The position numbers and the translations under genes are program-made. From Bacillus sp. es.036 (lineage in GTDB: Bacteria; Bacillota; Bacilli; Bacillales; Guptibacillaceae): 64,000 bases of DNA. Below the pieces are notes generated by a model. The model ran no database searches, was not told the origin of the DNA, and saw only the letters and a program-made list of their open reading frames with translations. Positions 11,705 to 18,989 of the stretch are shown here, one piece after another (the stretch's first letter is position 1; each line of letters starts with the position of its first letter). The DNA lies in NCBI RefSeq assembly GCF_002563635.1, contig NZ_PDIZ01000003.1:1-64000 (forward strand). Reading direction: 5' to 3'.

Positions 11705-12115
11705 ATGAAGGAAATTGATGTAAAGCAACTAAATTCTCTTGCACTTGCGTATATGGGTGACTCTGTCATTGAGATTAATGTGCGGAAGCGGTTGTTATCT
11801 CTTGGGCACATTCGCCCGAATCAGCTGCACCGCACAGCAACAACGTACGTTTCTGCTAAAGCGCAGGCTGCTTTTCTTCACTACGTACTGAAGCAAGAGT
11901 GGCTATCGGAAGAGGAAGCTGGTGTTGTCCGCAGAGGACGGAATGCAAAATCAGGAACGGTACCTAAGAATACGAGTGTAAGTACGTACAAATATTCGAC
12001 TGCTCTTGAAGCGTTGTTTGGTTACCACTACCTACAGGGAAATGAACGAAGAGTCGATGAACTTTTGGAGAAGCTTTTTGAATTTGTAGAACAACCAAAG
12101 AAAGAAGTGAAGTGA
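11705..12115 (+). CDS. mrnC: Mini-ribonuclease III
   Basis: Mini-III removes the flanking sequences of 23S rRNA precursor in Bacillus. The 136-residue protein is a lone RNase III domain without the double-stranded RNA-binding domain; the signature YMGDSVIE carries the catalytic Asp, and GRNAKSGTVPKN is a conserved later motif. It begins 3 nt after cysS, with weak AAAGGATG upstream, and ends 1 nt before rlmB. This groups it with other rRNA maturation genes. Confidence 0.94.
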   Translation: MKEIDVKQLNSLALAYMGDSVIEINVRKRLLSLGHIRPNQLHRTATTYVSAKAQAAFLHYVLKQEWLSEEEAGVVRRGRNAKSGTVPKNTSVSTYKYSTALEALFGYHYLQGNERRVDELLEKLFEFVEQPKKEVK

Positions 12116-12116
12116 G

Positions 12117-12863
12117 ATGGAGAAAGAATTTATTGTAGGACGGAACTCGGTTCTTGAAGCGCTGCGATCAGGACATGAAATCAACAAGATTTGGATTAAT
12201 GAAGGGTCCCAAAAAGGCCCCCTTCAAAATTTGATACAAAAAGCCAAAGAGCAAAATGTGCTCGTTCAGTTTGTACCTAAGCGAAAGCTTGAACAATTAT
12301 CTGGGGAAAGTAACCATCAGGGCGTAGTCGCTTCTATCGCTGCTTATGAATACGCTGACCTGGACGATTTATTCAAAAAAGCTGAAGAGTCAGGAGAAGC
12401 ACCTTTTTTCCTATTGTTAGATGAGATTGAAGATCCTCATAACCTCGGTTCTATTTTAAGAACAGCTGATTCAGCAGGAGCGCATGGCGTTATTATTCCG
12501 AAAAGGAGAGCGGTTGGCTTAACATCTACAGTGGCTAAATCCTCAACGGGAGCTATAGAGTATATTCCTGTTGCACGCGTAACGAACCTTGCTAGAACGA
12601 TGGATGATTTGAAGGAGCGGGGGATCTGGTTTGTGGGGACAGACGCGCAAGGTGGACAAGATTATCGTCAGGCAGATTATGACATGGGAATTGGACTTGT
12701 TATTGGAAGTGAAGGAAAGGGAATGGGTCGTCTGATTAAAGACAAATGCGACTTCCTAGTTAGCCTTCCAATGGCTGGAAAAGTAACCTCGCTCAATGCT
12801 TCGGTTGCCGCAGGATTAATGATGTATGAGGTTTATCGACAACGTCATCCTCTGGGGGAGTAA
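12117..12863 (+). CDS. rlmB: 23S rRNA 2'-O-ribose methyltransferase RlmB (TrmH/SpoU family)
   Basis: This SPOUT-class methyltransferase is predicted to methylate the G2251 ribose of 23S rRNA with S-adenosylmethionine. The 248-residue protein has the N-terminal SpoU substrate-binding domain (starting EFIVGRNSVLEALRSG) and the three SpoU motifs: LDEIEDPHNLGSILRTAD, LVIGSEGKGM and LPMAGKVTSLNASVAA. It lies between mrnC and rae1 with gaps of 1 and 3 nt. The site specificity is taken from the family. Confidence 0.93.
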   Translation: MEKEFIVGRNSVLEALRSGHEINKIWINEGSQKGPLQNLIQKAKEQNVLVQFVPKRKLEQLSGESNHQGVVASIAAYEYADLDDLFKKAEESGEAPFFLLLDEIEDPHNLGSILRTADSAGAHGVIIPKRRAVGLTSTVAKSSTGAIEYIPVARVTNLARTMDDLKERGIWFVGTDAQGGQDYRQADYDMGIGLVIGSEGKGMGRLIKDKCDFLVSLPMAGKVTSLNASVAAGLMMYEVYRQRHPLGE

Positions 12864-12866
12864 AAC

Positions 12867-13376
12867 ATGGACGTGCTGTTAGTTGATGGATACAACATAA
12901 TCGGGGCGTGGCCGGAATTAAGATCGTTGAAAGAAAGTGACTTTAGTAAGGCTCGTGAGCTATTGATCGAGAAAATGGCCGAGTATCAAGCTTATACCGG
13001 ATATCGGGTGATCGTCGTTTTTGACGCTCACCTCTCCCACGGTATTGAAAAACGTCATAGTCAGTATCGAGTCGAAGTCATCTATACAAGGGAAAATGAG
13101 ACAGCAGATGAGCGGATTGAGAAGATGGCAAGAGAACTCAAAGGAATACGCACGCAAATTCATGTTGCAACGTCAGATTATACCGAGCAATGGGCCATTT
13201 TTGGACAGGGAGCCTTAAGGAAATCAGCCCGTGAGCTTTACAATGAAATGCAGGGAATTGAAAAAGGGATCGAAAAAAGTGTCCACACTGAAAATCGGAG
13301 AAACCGTTCACCAGGCCTGCATTTATCAGAAGAAATTAGCGAAATATTTGAAAAATGGCGAAGAGGTGGTAAATAA
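12867..13376 (+). CDS. rae1: NYN-domain endoribonuclease Rae1 (YacP)
   Basis: The 169-residue protein belongs to the YacP family with a PIN-like NYN fold. In B. subtilis it is a ribosome-associated endonuclease (Rae1) that cuts mRNA in the A site. Visible acidic motifs are LLVDGYNIIGAWPEL near the start, VVFDAHLS, and TADERIEKMARE with ATSDYTEQ, which form the metal-binding pocket. ATG 12867 follows GGGGGAG. It is the last gene of this operon; the sigH promoter starts 5 nt after its stop. Confidence 0.9.
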   Translation: MDVLLVDGYNIIGAWPELRSLKESDFSKARELLIEKMAEYQAYTGYRVIVVFDAHLSHGIEKRHSQYRVEVIYTRENETADERIEKMARELKGIRTQIHVATSDYTEQWAIFGQGALRKSARELYNEMQGIEKGIEKSVHTENRRNRSPGLHLSEEISEIFEKWRRGGK

Positions 13377-13380
13377 GCGG

Positions 13381-13410
13381 TTGACGATTTTTCGACACGT
13401 ACTGTATAAT
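13381..13410 (+). promoter_or_regulatory. SigA-type promoter of sigH
   Basis: TTGACG at 13381-13386 and a perfect TATAAT at 13405-13410 are 18 nt apart. In B. subtilis sigH is read by SigA and repressed by AbrB; the AT-rich flank fits but no AbrB site can be assigned by eye. Confidence 0.8.
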
Positions 13411-13446
13411 ATTTCTATATAGCGTACTGGTCGGGGGGAACGCATA

Positions 13447-14142
13447 TTGAGTACAGTAGACCTCAAAGAAAGCACGGTAAATCAAGAACAACAGTCAGTA
13501 GACCCAAGACACCTGGAACACGTAGCATTCGATCAACTTGATGATGAACTGCTCGTCATCATGGTTCATGAAGGTCACAGTAGAGCGTTGGAACATTTGA
13601 TTACGAAGTACAAAAATTTCGTACGCGCTAAAGCGAGGTCATATTTTCTCATTGGAGCAGATCGCGAAGACATCATTCAAGAAGGAATGATCGGTCTGTA
13701 CAAAGCCATTCGTGATTTTAGAGGGGACAAGTTCTCATCTTTTAAAGCGTTTGCCGAATTGTGCATCACCCGGCAGATGATTACAGCTATTAAAACCGCT
13801 ACAAGACAAAAGCATATTCCGCTGAATTCTTACGTATCACTTGATAAGCCAATCTATGATGAAGAGTCAGATCGGACATTGCTAGACGTCATATGCGGAA
13901 CCAAAGTGACAGATCCTGAAGAATTGATTATTAATCAGGAAGAATTTGATGACATCGAACTTAAAATGTCTGAAATTTTAAGCGATTTAGAGAGAAAAGT
14001 GCTTATGCTTTATCTCGATGGACGTTCTTATCAAGAAATATCGGTTGATTTAAATCGACACGTTAAGTCAATTGATAACGCTCTACAGCGGGTGAAACGT
14101 AAGTTAGAGCGTTATCTAGAACTGCGGGAAGTCAGCCTTTAA
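13447..14142 (+). CDS. sigH: RNA polymerase sigma-H factor
   Basis: SigH directs genes for the transition to stationary phase and early sporulation. The 231-residue protein is sigma-70-like with region 2 (SYFLIGADREDIIQEGMIGLYKAI) and a C-terminal region 4 helix-turn-helix (LYLDGRSYQEISVDL). The start is TTG 13447 behind GGGGGG at 13433-13438; the next in-frame ATG is 38 codons in and would remove part of region 1.2. This start gives an N-terminal extension of about 13 residues relative to the B. subtilis protein as I recall it. Confidence 0.94.
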   Translation: MSTVDLKESTVNQEQQSVDPRHLEHVAFDQLDDELLVIMVHEGHSRALEHLITKYKNFVRAKARSYFLIGADREDIIQEGMIGLYKAIRDFRGDKFSSFKAFAELCITRQMITAIKTATRQKHIPLNSYVSLDKPIYDEESDRTLLDVICGTKVTDPEELIINQEEFDDIELKMSEILSDLERKVLMLYLDGRSYQEISVDLNRHVKSIDNALQRVKRKLERYLELREVSL

Positions 14143-14170
14143 TATGGACAAACCTATTAGAAATATTGGG

Positions 14171-14204
14171 AGAGAGTAGGGCGACGTCCCTACTCTCTTT
14201 CTAT
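14171..14204 (+). terminator. Terminator-like hairpin after sigH
   Basis: An 11-bp perfect stem (AGAGAGTAGGG at 14171-14181 with CCCTACTCTCT at 14188-14198) is followed by only a broken T run. Confidence 0.65.
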
Positions 14205-14225
14205 GTTAGCCTCTCTTGGCCTTTA

Positions 14226-14255
14226 TTGACATGCCGAAACGGGCTATGATAAAGT
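14226..14255 (+). promoter_or_regulatory. Candidate promoter for rpmG-secE-nusG
   Basis: A perfect TTGACA at 14226-14231 precedes an extended -10 (TGA then TAAAGT at 14250-14255) by 18 nt. Confidence 0.5.
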
Positions 14256-14402
14256 GATAAAAGTAAGAATGTCAATTTTTTGTTAGGTTTGTAAGAACGT
14301 CACAGGGTAGCTGAACGTTTTTTTATTTTGCTCTTTTTTTTGATATAAGAAAGCTAATATAAATACAAACTTCACTACTGCGCGGCTTAGGAAGGTGTCA
14401 TT

Positions 14403-14552
14403 ATGCGTAAAAAGGCAGTACTAGCATGTGTTCAATGCAATAGCCGAAACTATACAACTATGAAAAACTCACAGACAAGCCCGGCCCGCATCGAAGTTAA
14501 GAAGTATTGCAAATACTGCGATGCTCATACTGTGCATCGTGAAACAAAGTAA
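14403..14552 (+). CDS. rpmG: 50S ribosomal protein L33, zinc-ribbon form
   Basis: This 49-residue protein starts [12 protein letters not shown] and ends TVHRETK. Four cysteines (C9, C12, C36, C39) form a zinc ribbon, so this is a C-plus L33 of the type found next to secE in Bacillus. L33 sits near the ribosomal E site. GGAAGGTG lies upstream of ATG 14403. It is 88 nt before secE. Zinc-free paralogues, if any, lie outside the window. Confidence 0.93.
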   Translation: MRKKAVLACVQCNSRNYTTMKNSQTSPARIEVKKYCKYCDAHTVHRETK

Positions 14553-14640
14553 TGCCTCGCAGGGTGTTTGCTTTTTGAGGCAAACGACAAAATAGATTCT
14601 CGGGGGAGTTTTCCGCCAGATTAATTGGGGGTAACAAGTA

Positions 14641-14835
14641 ATGGCAAGTATTGTTCAACGTTCTGGTAAGTTCTTTCGTAATGTCGCAAGTGAAATGAAG
14701 CGGGTAAGCTGGCCAACGCGTAAGGAATTAACTCGCTATACAATTGTAACTGTTACAACAGTTATTTTTATAGCTGTATTCTTTGCGTTGATTGACCAGG
14801 GTATTTCCTCAATAATCCGCCTCATTTTAGGATAG
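14641..14835 (+). CDS. secE: Protein translocase subunit SecE
   Basis: SecE is the small essential subunit of the SecYEG channel. The 64-residue protein has the amphipathic signature EMKRVSWPTRKEL (19-31) followed by a single transmembrane helix (about 34-60), as expected for the short form in Gram-positives. GGGGG lies before ATG 14641. The neighbour nusG follows 78 nt later. SecY is encoded at 40531 in this window. Confidence 0.95.
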   Translation: MASIVQRSGKFFRNVASEMKRVSWPTRKELTRYTIVTVTTVIFIAVFFALIDQGISSIIRLILG

Positions 14836-14913
14836 ATCGTTATAAAAATTCATTCTCAAGGTTAGAATGAGAGAGTAAATGAGTTGGGGAGGGAAGGACA
14901 CAGTCCTGCATAT

Positions 14914-15447
14914 ATGGAAAAAAGATGGTATGTTGTTCATACGTATTCTGGGTATGAAAACAAAGTAAAGACCAACCTCGAAAAAAGGGTTGAGACAATG
15001 GGCATGACGGATAAGATCTTTCGTGTTCTCGTCCCTGTAGAAGAAGAGACAGAAGAGAAAAATGGTAAGAAAAAGACTGTTATGAAAAAGGTCTTTCCTG
15101 GCTATGTTATTACAGAAATGGTCATGACGGATGATTCATGGTATGTTGTCCGAAACACGCCTGGTGTTACTGGATTCGTAGGATCAAGTGGCGCTGGATC
15201 TAAACCGACTGCTTTGCTACCGGAAGAAGTAGAATCCCTTCTTAAGCAAATGGGAATGGAGCAGCCGAAAGCTGATGTAGACTTTGAACTTAAAGAGAAA
15301 GTCAAAGTTAAAGAAGGTCCGTTTGCTGATTTCGTAGGTTCTGTTGAAGGGATCGACATGGATAAAGGCAAAGTGAAAGTTCACGTAAATATGTTCGGCA
15401 GAGAAACCCCTGTAGAACTTAATTTCGGGCAAGTTGAAAAGTTCTAA
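14914..15447 (+). CDS. nusG: Transcription termination/antitermination factor NusG
   Basis: NusG binds the RNA polymerase clamp and affects pausing and termination. From ATG 14914 the protein has 177 residues and starts MEKRWYVVHTYSGYENKVK, as in the family. It has the NGN domain (1-115, with VFPGYV and VRNTPGVTGFVG) and a C-terminal KOW domain (about 125-177, with KEGPFADFVGSVE). A TTG at 14884 in the same frame overlaps the Shine-Dalgarno and is rejected. The SD GGGGAGGG (14886-14893) is 20 nt from the ATG, but a 5-bp hairpin lies between them. Confidence 0.95.
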   Translation: MEKRWYVVHTYSGYENKVKTNLEKRVETMGMTDKIFRVLVPVEEETEEKNGKKKTVMKKVFPGYVITEMVMTDDSWYVVRNTPGVTGFVGSSGAGSKPTALLPEEVESLLKQMGMEQPKADVDFELKEKVKVKEGPFADFVGSVEGIDMDKGKVKVHVNMFGRETPVELNFGQVEKF

Positions 15448-15477
15448 TCGAAAAGTCCTTGCTTAACTTTTCGATTA
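15445..15477 (+). repeat. Hairpin at the end of nusG
   Basis: A perfect 12-bp inverted repeat (TAATCGAAAAGT at 15445-15456 with ACTTTTCGATTA at 15466-15477) includes the nusG stop codon. No T run follows, so it is more likely a processing or stability element than a terminator. Confidence 0.7.
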
Positions 15478-15538
15478 ATGATAGAATTTTAATGTTTCAT
15501 GAGTCTCATACTAATCGAGACATTCAATTGATATATAA

Positions 15539-15575
15539 GGTGGGAGGGTGTAAACACCCAAATACCACATCACGG
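15539..15575 (+). promoter_or_regulatory. Putative L1-binding leader before rplK
   Basis: The element has GTGG, then GA, an inner hairpin GGGTG-TAAA-CACCC, and closing CCAC, ending 6 nt before the rplK Shine-Dalgarno. The GGTGGGAGG core resembles the L1-binding GGTAGGAGCC of the 23S rRNA at about 60310. L1 autoregulates the L11-L1 operon in other bacteria. Confidence 0.6.
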
Positions 15576-15594
15576 ACTTAAGGAGGTGTGTCGC

Positions 15595-16020
15595 GTGGCT
15601 AAAAAGGTAATCAAGGTTGTTAAATTGCAAATCCCGGCTGGGAAGGCGAATCCTGCACCACCAGTAGGACCTGCACTAGGTCAAGCTGGAGTTAACATTA
15701 TGGGATTCTGTAAAGAGTTTAATGCTCGTACTTCTGACCAGGCTGGTATGATCATTCCAGTAGAAATTACGGTTTTTGAAGACCGTTCATTTACATTTAT
15801 CACTAAAACTCCACCAGCTGCAGTTCTTCTTAAGAAAGCAGCAGGGATCGAGTCAGGTTCTGGTGAACCAAACCGCAACAAAGTTGCGACTGTGAAGCGT
15901 GATAAAGTGCGTGAAATCGCTGAAACAAAAATGCCAGACCTTAACGCAGCGAATGTAGATTCTGCAATGCGTATGGTTGAAGGTACTGCACGTAGCATGG
16001 GAATTACGATCGAAGATTAA
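15595..16020 (+). CDS. rplK: 50S ribosomal protein L11
   Basis: L11 forms the GTPase-associated centre with 23S rRNA and is needed for RelA activation and thiopeptide binding. The start is GTG 15595, 8 nt after AGGAGG (15581-15586), giving 141 residues; the GTG at 15586 overlaps the SD. The proline-rich N-terminal domain ([18 protein letters not shown]) and the C-terminal rRNA-binding domain ([18 protein letters not shown]) are intact. It is followed by rplA after a 138-nt structured gap. Confidence 0.97.
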   Translation: MAKKVIKVVKLQIPAGKANPAPPVGPALGQAGVNIMGFCKEFNARTSDQAGMIIPVEITVFEDRSFTFITKTPPAAVLLKKAAGIESGSGEPNRNKVATVKRDKVREIAETKMPDLNAANVDSAMRMVEGTARSMGITIED

Positions 16021-16033
16021 TGTTACACAAGCC

Positions 16034-16079
16034 GTTGCGATTAAAAGGGATTCCTGCCTGTGTTATACAGGTTCGCAAC
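16034..16079 (+). repeat. Branched hairpin between rplK and rplA
   Basis: GTTGCGA (16034-16040) pairs with TCGCAAC (16073-16079), enclosing a CCTG/CAGG hairpin. TTTTATTA follows, so it could act as a weak attenuator. Confidence 0.5.
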
Positions 16080-16084
16080 TTTTA

Positions 16085-16111
16085 TTATGATGTCACATTT
16101 TGACATCATAA
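16085..16111 (+). repeat. Second hairpin between rplK and rplA
   Basis: An 11-bp perfect stem (TTATGATGTCA with TGACATCATAA) with a CATTT loop lies just upstream of an L1-like site. No T run follows. Confidence 0.6.
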
Positions 16112-16112
16112 A

Positions 16113-16141
16113 TAGTGGGAGGTTAATCCGCTAAACCACAT
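16113..16141 (+). promoter_or_regulatory. Putative second L1-binding site, before rplA
   Basis: AGTGGGAGGTT, then GGTT/AACC inner pairing, closes with CCAC. The layout matches the site before rplK and sits 5-10 nt upstream of the rplA Shine-Dalgarno AAGGAGG. Confidence 0.5.
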
Positions 16142-16158
16142 TCAAGGAGGAACACAAA

Positions 16159-16851
16159 ATGGCAAAAAGAGGTAAGAAATACCAGGAGGCTGCCAAGCTA
16201 GTTGAACGTACAACTTTCTATGAGCCTCAAGAAGCAGTTGAACTTGTTAAAAAGACTTCTGTAGGAAACTTTGATGGAACAGTTGAAGCAGCAGTTCGTC
16301 TTGGAGTAGACCCTAAGAAAAACGACCAGCAGGTTCGTGGCGCGGTTGTACTTCCAAACGGAACTGGTAAAACTCAACGCGTTCTTGTTTTCGCAAAAGG
16401 CGAAAAAGCGAAAGCGGCTGAAGCAGCTGGCGCTGACTATGTTGGAGAAGCTGATTACATCGCTAAAATCAACGAAGGTTGGTTTGAGTTTGACGTAATC
16501 GTTGCAACTCCAGATATGATGGGCGAAGTTGGTAAGCTTGGTCGTGTTCTTGGACCAAAAGGCTTAATGCCAAACCCGAAAACTGGAACGGTAACGTTCG
16601 ATGTTGAAAAGGCAGTTAACGAAATCAAAGCTGGTAAAGTAGAGTACCGTGTTGACCGTGCTGGTAACGTCCATGCACCGATCGGTAAAGTATCATTTGA
16701 AGCTGACAAGCTTGTAGAAAACTTAAACACACTTGTAGAAACACTTGTGAAAGTTAAGCCTGCAGCAGCAAAAGGTACGTACCTTAAAAACATTTCGGTT
16801 ACATCTACTATGGGACCTGGTGTTAAAGTTAACGCATCAACTTACCGCTAA
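16159..16851 (+). CDS. rplA: 50S ribosomal protein L1
   Basis: L1 forms the mobile stalk that helps release deacylated tRNA from the E site and can repress its own operon by binding mRNA. The 230-residue protein starts [17 protein letters not shown] and carries [18 protein letters not shown], the conserved L1 signature. ATG 16159 follows AAGGAGG. The gene is separated from rplJ by a promoter and the L10 leader. Confidence 0.97.
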   Translation: MAKRGKKYQEAAKLVERTTFYEPQEAVELVKKTSVGNFDGTVEAAVRLGVDPKKNDQQVRGAVVLPNGTGKTQRVLVFAKGEKAKAAEAAGADYVGEADYIAKINEGWFEFDVIVATPDMMGEVGKLGRVLGPKGLMPNPKTGTVTFDVEKAVNEIKAGKVEYRVDRAGNVHAPIGKVSFEADKLVENLNTLVETLVKVKPAAAKGTYLKNISVTSTMGPGVKVNASTYR

Positions 16852-16863
16852 TAAAATTAGCTA

Positions 16864-16892
16864 TTGACATTTGCGTAGCTATTAAATATACT
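16864..16892 (+). promoter_or_regulatory. Strong SigA promoter for rplJ-rplL
   Basis: Perfect TTGACA (16864-16869), a 17-nt spacer and TATACT (16887-16892) lie 13 nt after rplA. Confidence 0.85.
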
Positions 16893-16923
16893 TGTAAATG
16901 TTGTTTGATAAATTAATACTTTC

Positions 16924-16982
16924 TGTACCGTAGACAGCAGGGGTGCGATCGCACTTAATATCCTGCCGAGGTGTGAAGTGAT
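16924..16982 (+). ncRNA. L10 ribosomal protein leader
   Basis: The 5' region of rplJ has the L10-leader signature: CTGTACCGTAGACAGCAGG opposite CCTGCCGAGGTGTGAAG, with an inner hairpin GTGCGATCGCAC. In Firmicutes the L10-L12 complex binds this RNA to repress the operon. An intrinsic terminator follows, which suggests control by attenuation. Confidence 0.85.
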
Positions 16983-17001
16983 TCGATACGTATGTAATCG
17001 T

Positions 17002-17036
17002 AAAGCCTTCATGTCTTCGGATGTGAAGGCTTTTTA
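17002..17036 (+). terminator. Attenuator terminator of the L10 leader
   Basis: AAAGCCTTCA (17002-17011) pairs with TGAAGGCTTT (17024-17033) around a TCTTCGGA-containing loop, followed by T residues. It lies between the promoter and rplJ. Confidence 0.85.
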
Positions 17037-17089
17037 TATGACCTCATATTCCAGGGCGGTATAGATACATTTCTTTAGGAGGTGGAACT

Positions 17090-17590
17090 ATGAGCAGTAT
17101 AGTTGAACAGAAGAAGCAACTAGTTACGGAAATCGCAGACAAACTTCGTGATAGCCAATCAACAATTTTTGTTGATTATCGCGGACTTGATGTTTCTGAA
17201 GTAACTGAGCTTCGTAAGCAATTGCGTGATGCAAACGTTGAGTTCCGTGTTTACAAGAACACAATGACTCGTCGCGCTGCAGAAGAGCTTGAACTTACTG
17301 ATTTGAATGAACACCTTGTCGGTCCTACGGCAATCGCGTTCAGCAATGAAGATGTTGTTGCTCCTGCTAAAATTTTGAACAACTTCGCTAAGAATCACGA
17401 AGCTCTTGAAATCAAGACTGGTGTAATCGAAGGTGGCGTTGTATCAGTAGAAAAGATCAAAGAACTTGCGGACCTACCAAACCGCGAAGGGCTACTTTCT
17501 ATGTTGCTATCTGTGCTACAAGCACCGATGCGCAATATGGCACTTGCTACAAAAGCTGTGGCTGATCAAAAGGAAGAACAAGGCGCGTAA
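17090..17590 (+). CDS. rplJ: 50S ribosomal protein L10
   Basis: L10 anchors the L7/L12 dimers on the stalk base. The 166-residue protein has [17 protein letters not shown] and [15 protein letters not shown] in its rRNA-binding domain and a helical C-terminal tail (about 135-166) for L12 dimers. ATG 17090 follows TAGGAGGTGG. It is controlled by the L10 leader and is 54 nt before rplL. Confidence 0.97.
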   Translation: MSSIVEQKKQLVTEIADKLRDSQSTIFVDYRGLDVSEVTELRKQLRDANVEFRVYKNTMTRRAAEELELTDLNEHLVGPTAIAFSNEDVVAPAKILNNFAKNHEALEIKTGVIEGGVVSVEKIKELADLPNREGLLSMLLSVLQAPMRNMALATKAVADQKEEQGA

Positions 17591-17644
17591 CATTACCGTC
17601 TATCAATTGGTATAAATAAAACAAAAATTAAGGAGGATTTACTC

Positions 17645-18007
17645 ATGGGTAACGAGCAAATCATTGAAGCAATCAAAGAAATGACAGTTCTTGAGCTTAA
17701 CGACCTAGTTAAAGCAATCGAAGAAGAATTTGGTGTAACTGCAGCAGCTCCAGTAGCAGCAGCAGGTGGCGCAGCAGAAGGTGCTGCTGAAGAGCAAACA
17801 GAATTTGATGTAGTTCTTGAAAGTGCTGGAAGCAGCAAGATCAAGGTTATCAAAGTAGTTCGCGAAATCACTGGTCTTGGCTTGAAAGAAGCTAAAGAAC
17901 TAGTTGACGGCGCACCAAGCTCTATTAAAGAAGGCGTTGCTAAAGAAGAAGCTGAAGAGCTTAAAGGCAAGCTTGAAGAAGTTGGCGCAGTAGTAGAAGT
18001 TAAGTAG
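17645..18007 (+). CDS. rplL: 50S ribosomal protein L7/L12
   Basis: L12 is the multicopy stalk protein that recruits and activates translational GTPases. The 120-residue protein has an N-terminal dimerization domain, an alanine-rich hinge (about 37-52) and the C-terminal domain with [26 protein letters not shown] 17645 follows AAGGAGG. A strong terminator closes the operon. Confidence 0.97.
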   Translation: MGNEQIIEAIKEMTVLELNDLVKAIEEEFGVTAAAPVAAAGGAAEGAAEEQTEFDVVLESAGSSKIKVIKVVREITGLGLKEAKELVDGAPSSIKEGVAKEEAEELKGKLEEVGAVVEVK

Positions 18008-18022
18008 TCATTTGTCTGAAAC

Positions 18023-18053
18023 AAAAGCTCGCTTTTAAAAGCGAGCTTTTTGT
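18023..18053 (+). terminator. Terminator after rplL
   Basis: AAAAGCTCGC (18023-18032) pairs with GCGAGCTTTT (18041-18050), followed by further T residues. Confidence 0.9.
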
Positions 18054-18128
18054 TATTTGGCGCTATTGATTAAGATGCTAGTAAGGATGGGTAAGCTGAT
18101 AGAAATGGCGATAGAAAGAGGGAGAATG

Positions 18129-18728
18129 ATGAGTGAACATTATTATACGAAAAACCCTGGCGTGAAAAGCAACCCGAACAAAATCGCAGCGGATTTGCGA
18201 GGGAAACAGTTCCAGTTCACGACCGATTCCGGTGTTTTTTCAAAAAAAGAGATCGATTTTGGGAGTAAGCTTCTAATCGAATCATTTGAAGAACCTGAAG
18301 TTGAAGGGGATATTGTAGATGCTGGATGTGGCTATGGGCCAATTGGCATTTCACTTGCTTTTGAATTTCCGAATCGCCGTTTTTATATGCTGGACGTAAA
18401 TGAGCGGGCCACTGAGCTTGCGACGAACAACGCAATTAAAAATCGGGTTCATAATGTAATAGTTATGGAGAGTGATCAGTTAAGTGCGGTGAAGGGGAGT
18501 GTGTTCGCTTCCGTCCTTACAAATCCACCTATACGAGCAGGGAAAGATATAGTTCATGGCATACTTGAAGATGCTTATGAAGTATTAAAAGAACATGGTA
18601 CGCTTTGGGTTGTTATTCAAAAGAAACAGGGTGCTCCCTCAGCAATCACTAAGCTAGAAGAAATGTTCCAACAAGTTGAAACTGTCGTGAAAAAGAAAGG
18701 ATACTATATTCTTAAAGCAGTCAAGTAA
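18129..18728 (+). CDS. ybxB: RsmC-like class I SAM-dependent methyltransferase (YbxB)
   Basis: This protein is related to 16S rRNA guanine-N2 methyltransferases (RsmC C-terminal domain). From ATG 18129 it has 199 residues and starts MSEHYYTKNPG. The SAM-binding loop is VDAGCGYGPIGI, the acidic motif is MLDVNERA and the catalytic loop is TNPPIRAGK, close to the NPPF motif of N-methyltransferases. GAGGG at 18118-18122 sets this start; upstream in-frame ATGs would add unrelated residues. The slot between rplL and rpoB is conserved in Bacillus. The exact target is not proven here. Confidence 0.88.
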   Translation: MSEHYYTKNPGVKSNPNKIAADLRGKQFQFTTDSGVFSKKEIDFGSKLLIESFEEPEVEGDIVDAGCGYGPIGISLAFEFPNRRFYMLDVNERATELATNNAIKNRVHNVIVMESDQLSAVKGSVFASVLTNPPIRAGKDIVHGILEDAYEVLKEHGTLWVVIQKKQGAPSAITKLEEMFQQVETVVKKKGYYILKAVK

Positions 18729-18744
18729 ATTATGAAATTATCCT

Positions 18745-18776
18745 TTGACTTCATGGACGGCCTATGCTAATATAAT
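18745..18776 (+). promoter_or_regulatory. Promoter for rpoB-rpoC
   Basis: TTGACT (18745-18750), a 17-nt spacer, and an extended -10 (TGC then TAATAT at 18768-18773). A second TATAAT overlaps at 18771-18776. Confidence 0.75.
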
Positions 18777-18793
18777 ATAATGCCAATGATGGA

Positions 18794-18915
18794 TTTTCCA
18801 GGCCTTTTTCGCATTCGTGTGCAAAGAGGTATAAAATGCCGTCGTCTGGAAAAACTAATATAATCGTTTATAGTTAAGGGGAATTTTTTATCAATGCCCT
18901 TTTTCTTTTTTTGTC
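18794..18915 (+). promoter_or_regulatory. Structured 5' leader of rpoB
   Basis: TTTTCCAG (18794-18801) pairs with CTGGAAAA (18846-18853). It encloses a smaller hairpin, CGCA-TTCG-TGTG, with a stable TTCG loop extended by CCT/AGG. Downstream, AAGGG (18876-18880) can pair with CCCTT (18897-18901) before a long T run. Function is unknown; attenuation is possible. Confidence 0.5.
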
Positions 18916-18989
18916 CAACGATAGATTCGATTTAACAGAATCTAATTGGGCTAAGAAAATAAATACGCTGGATTTGAGGGGTGAATCAT

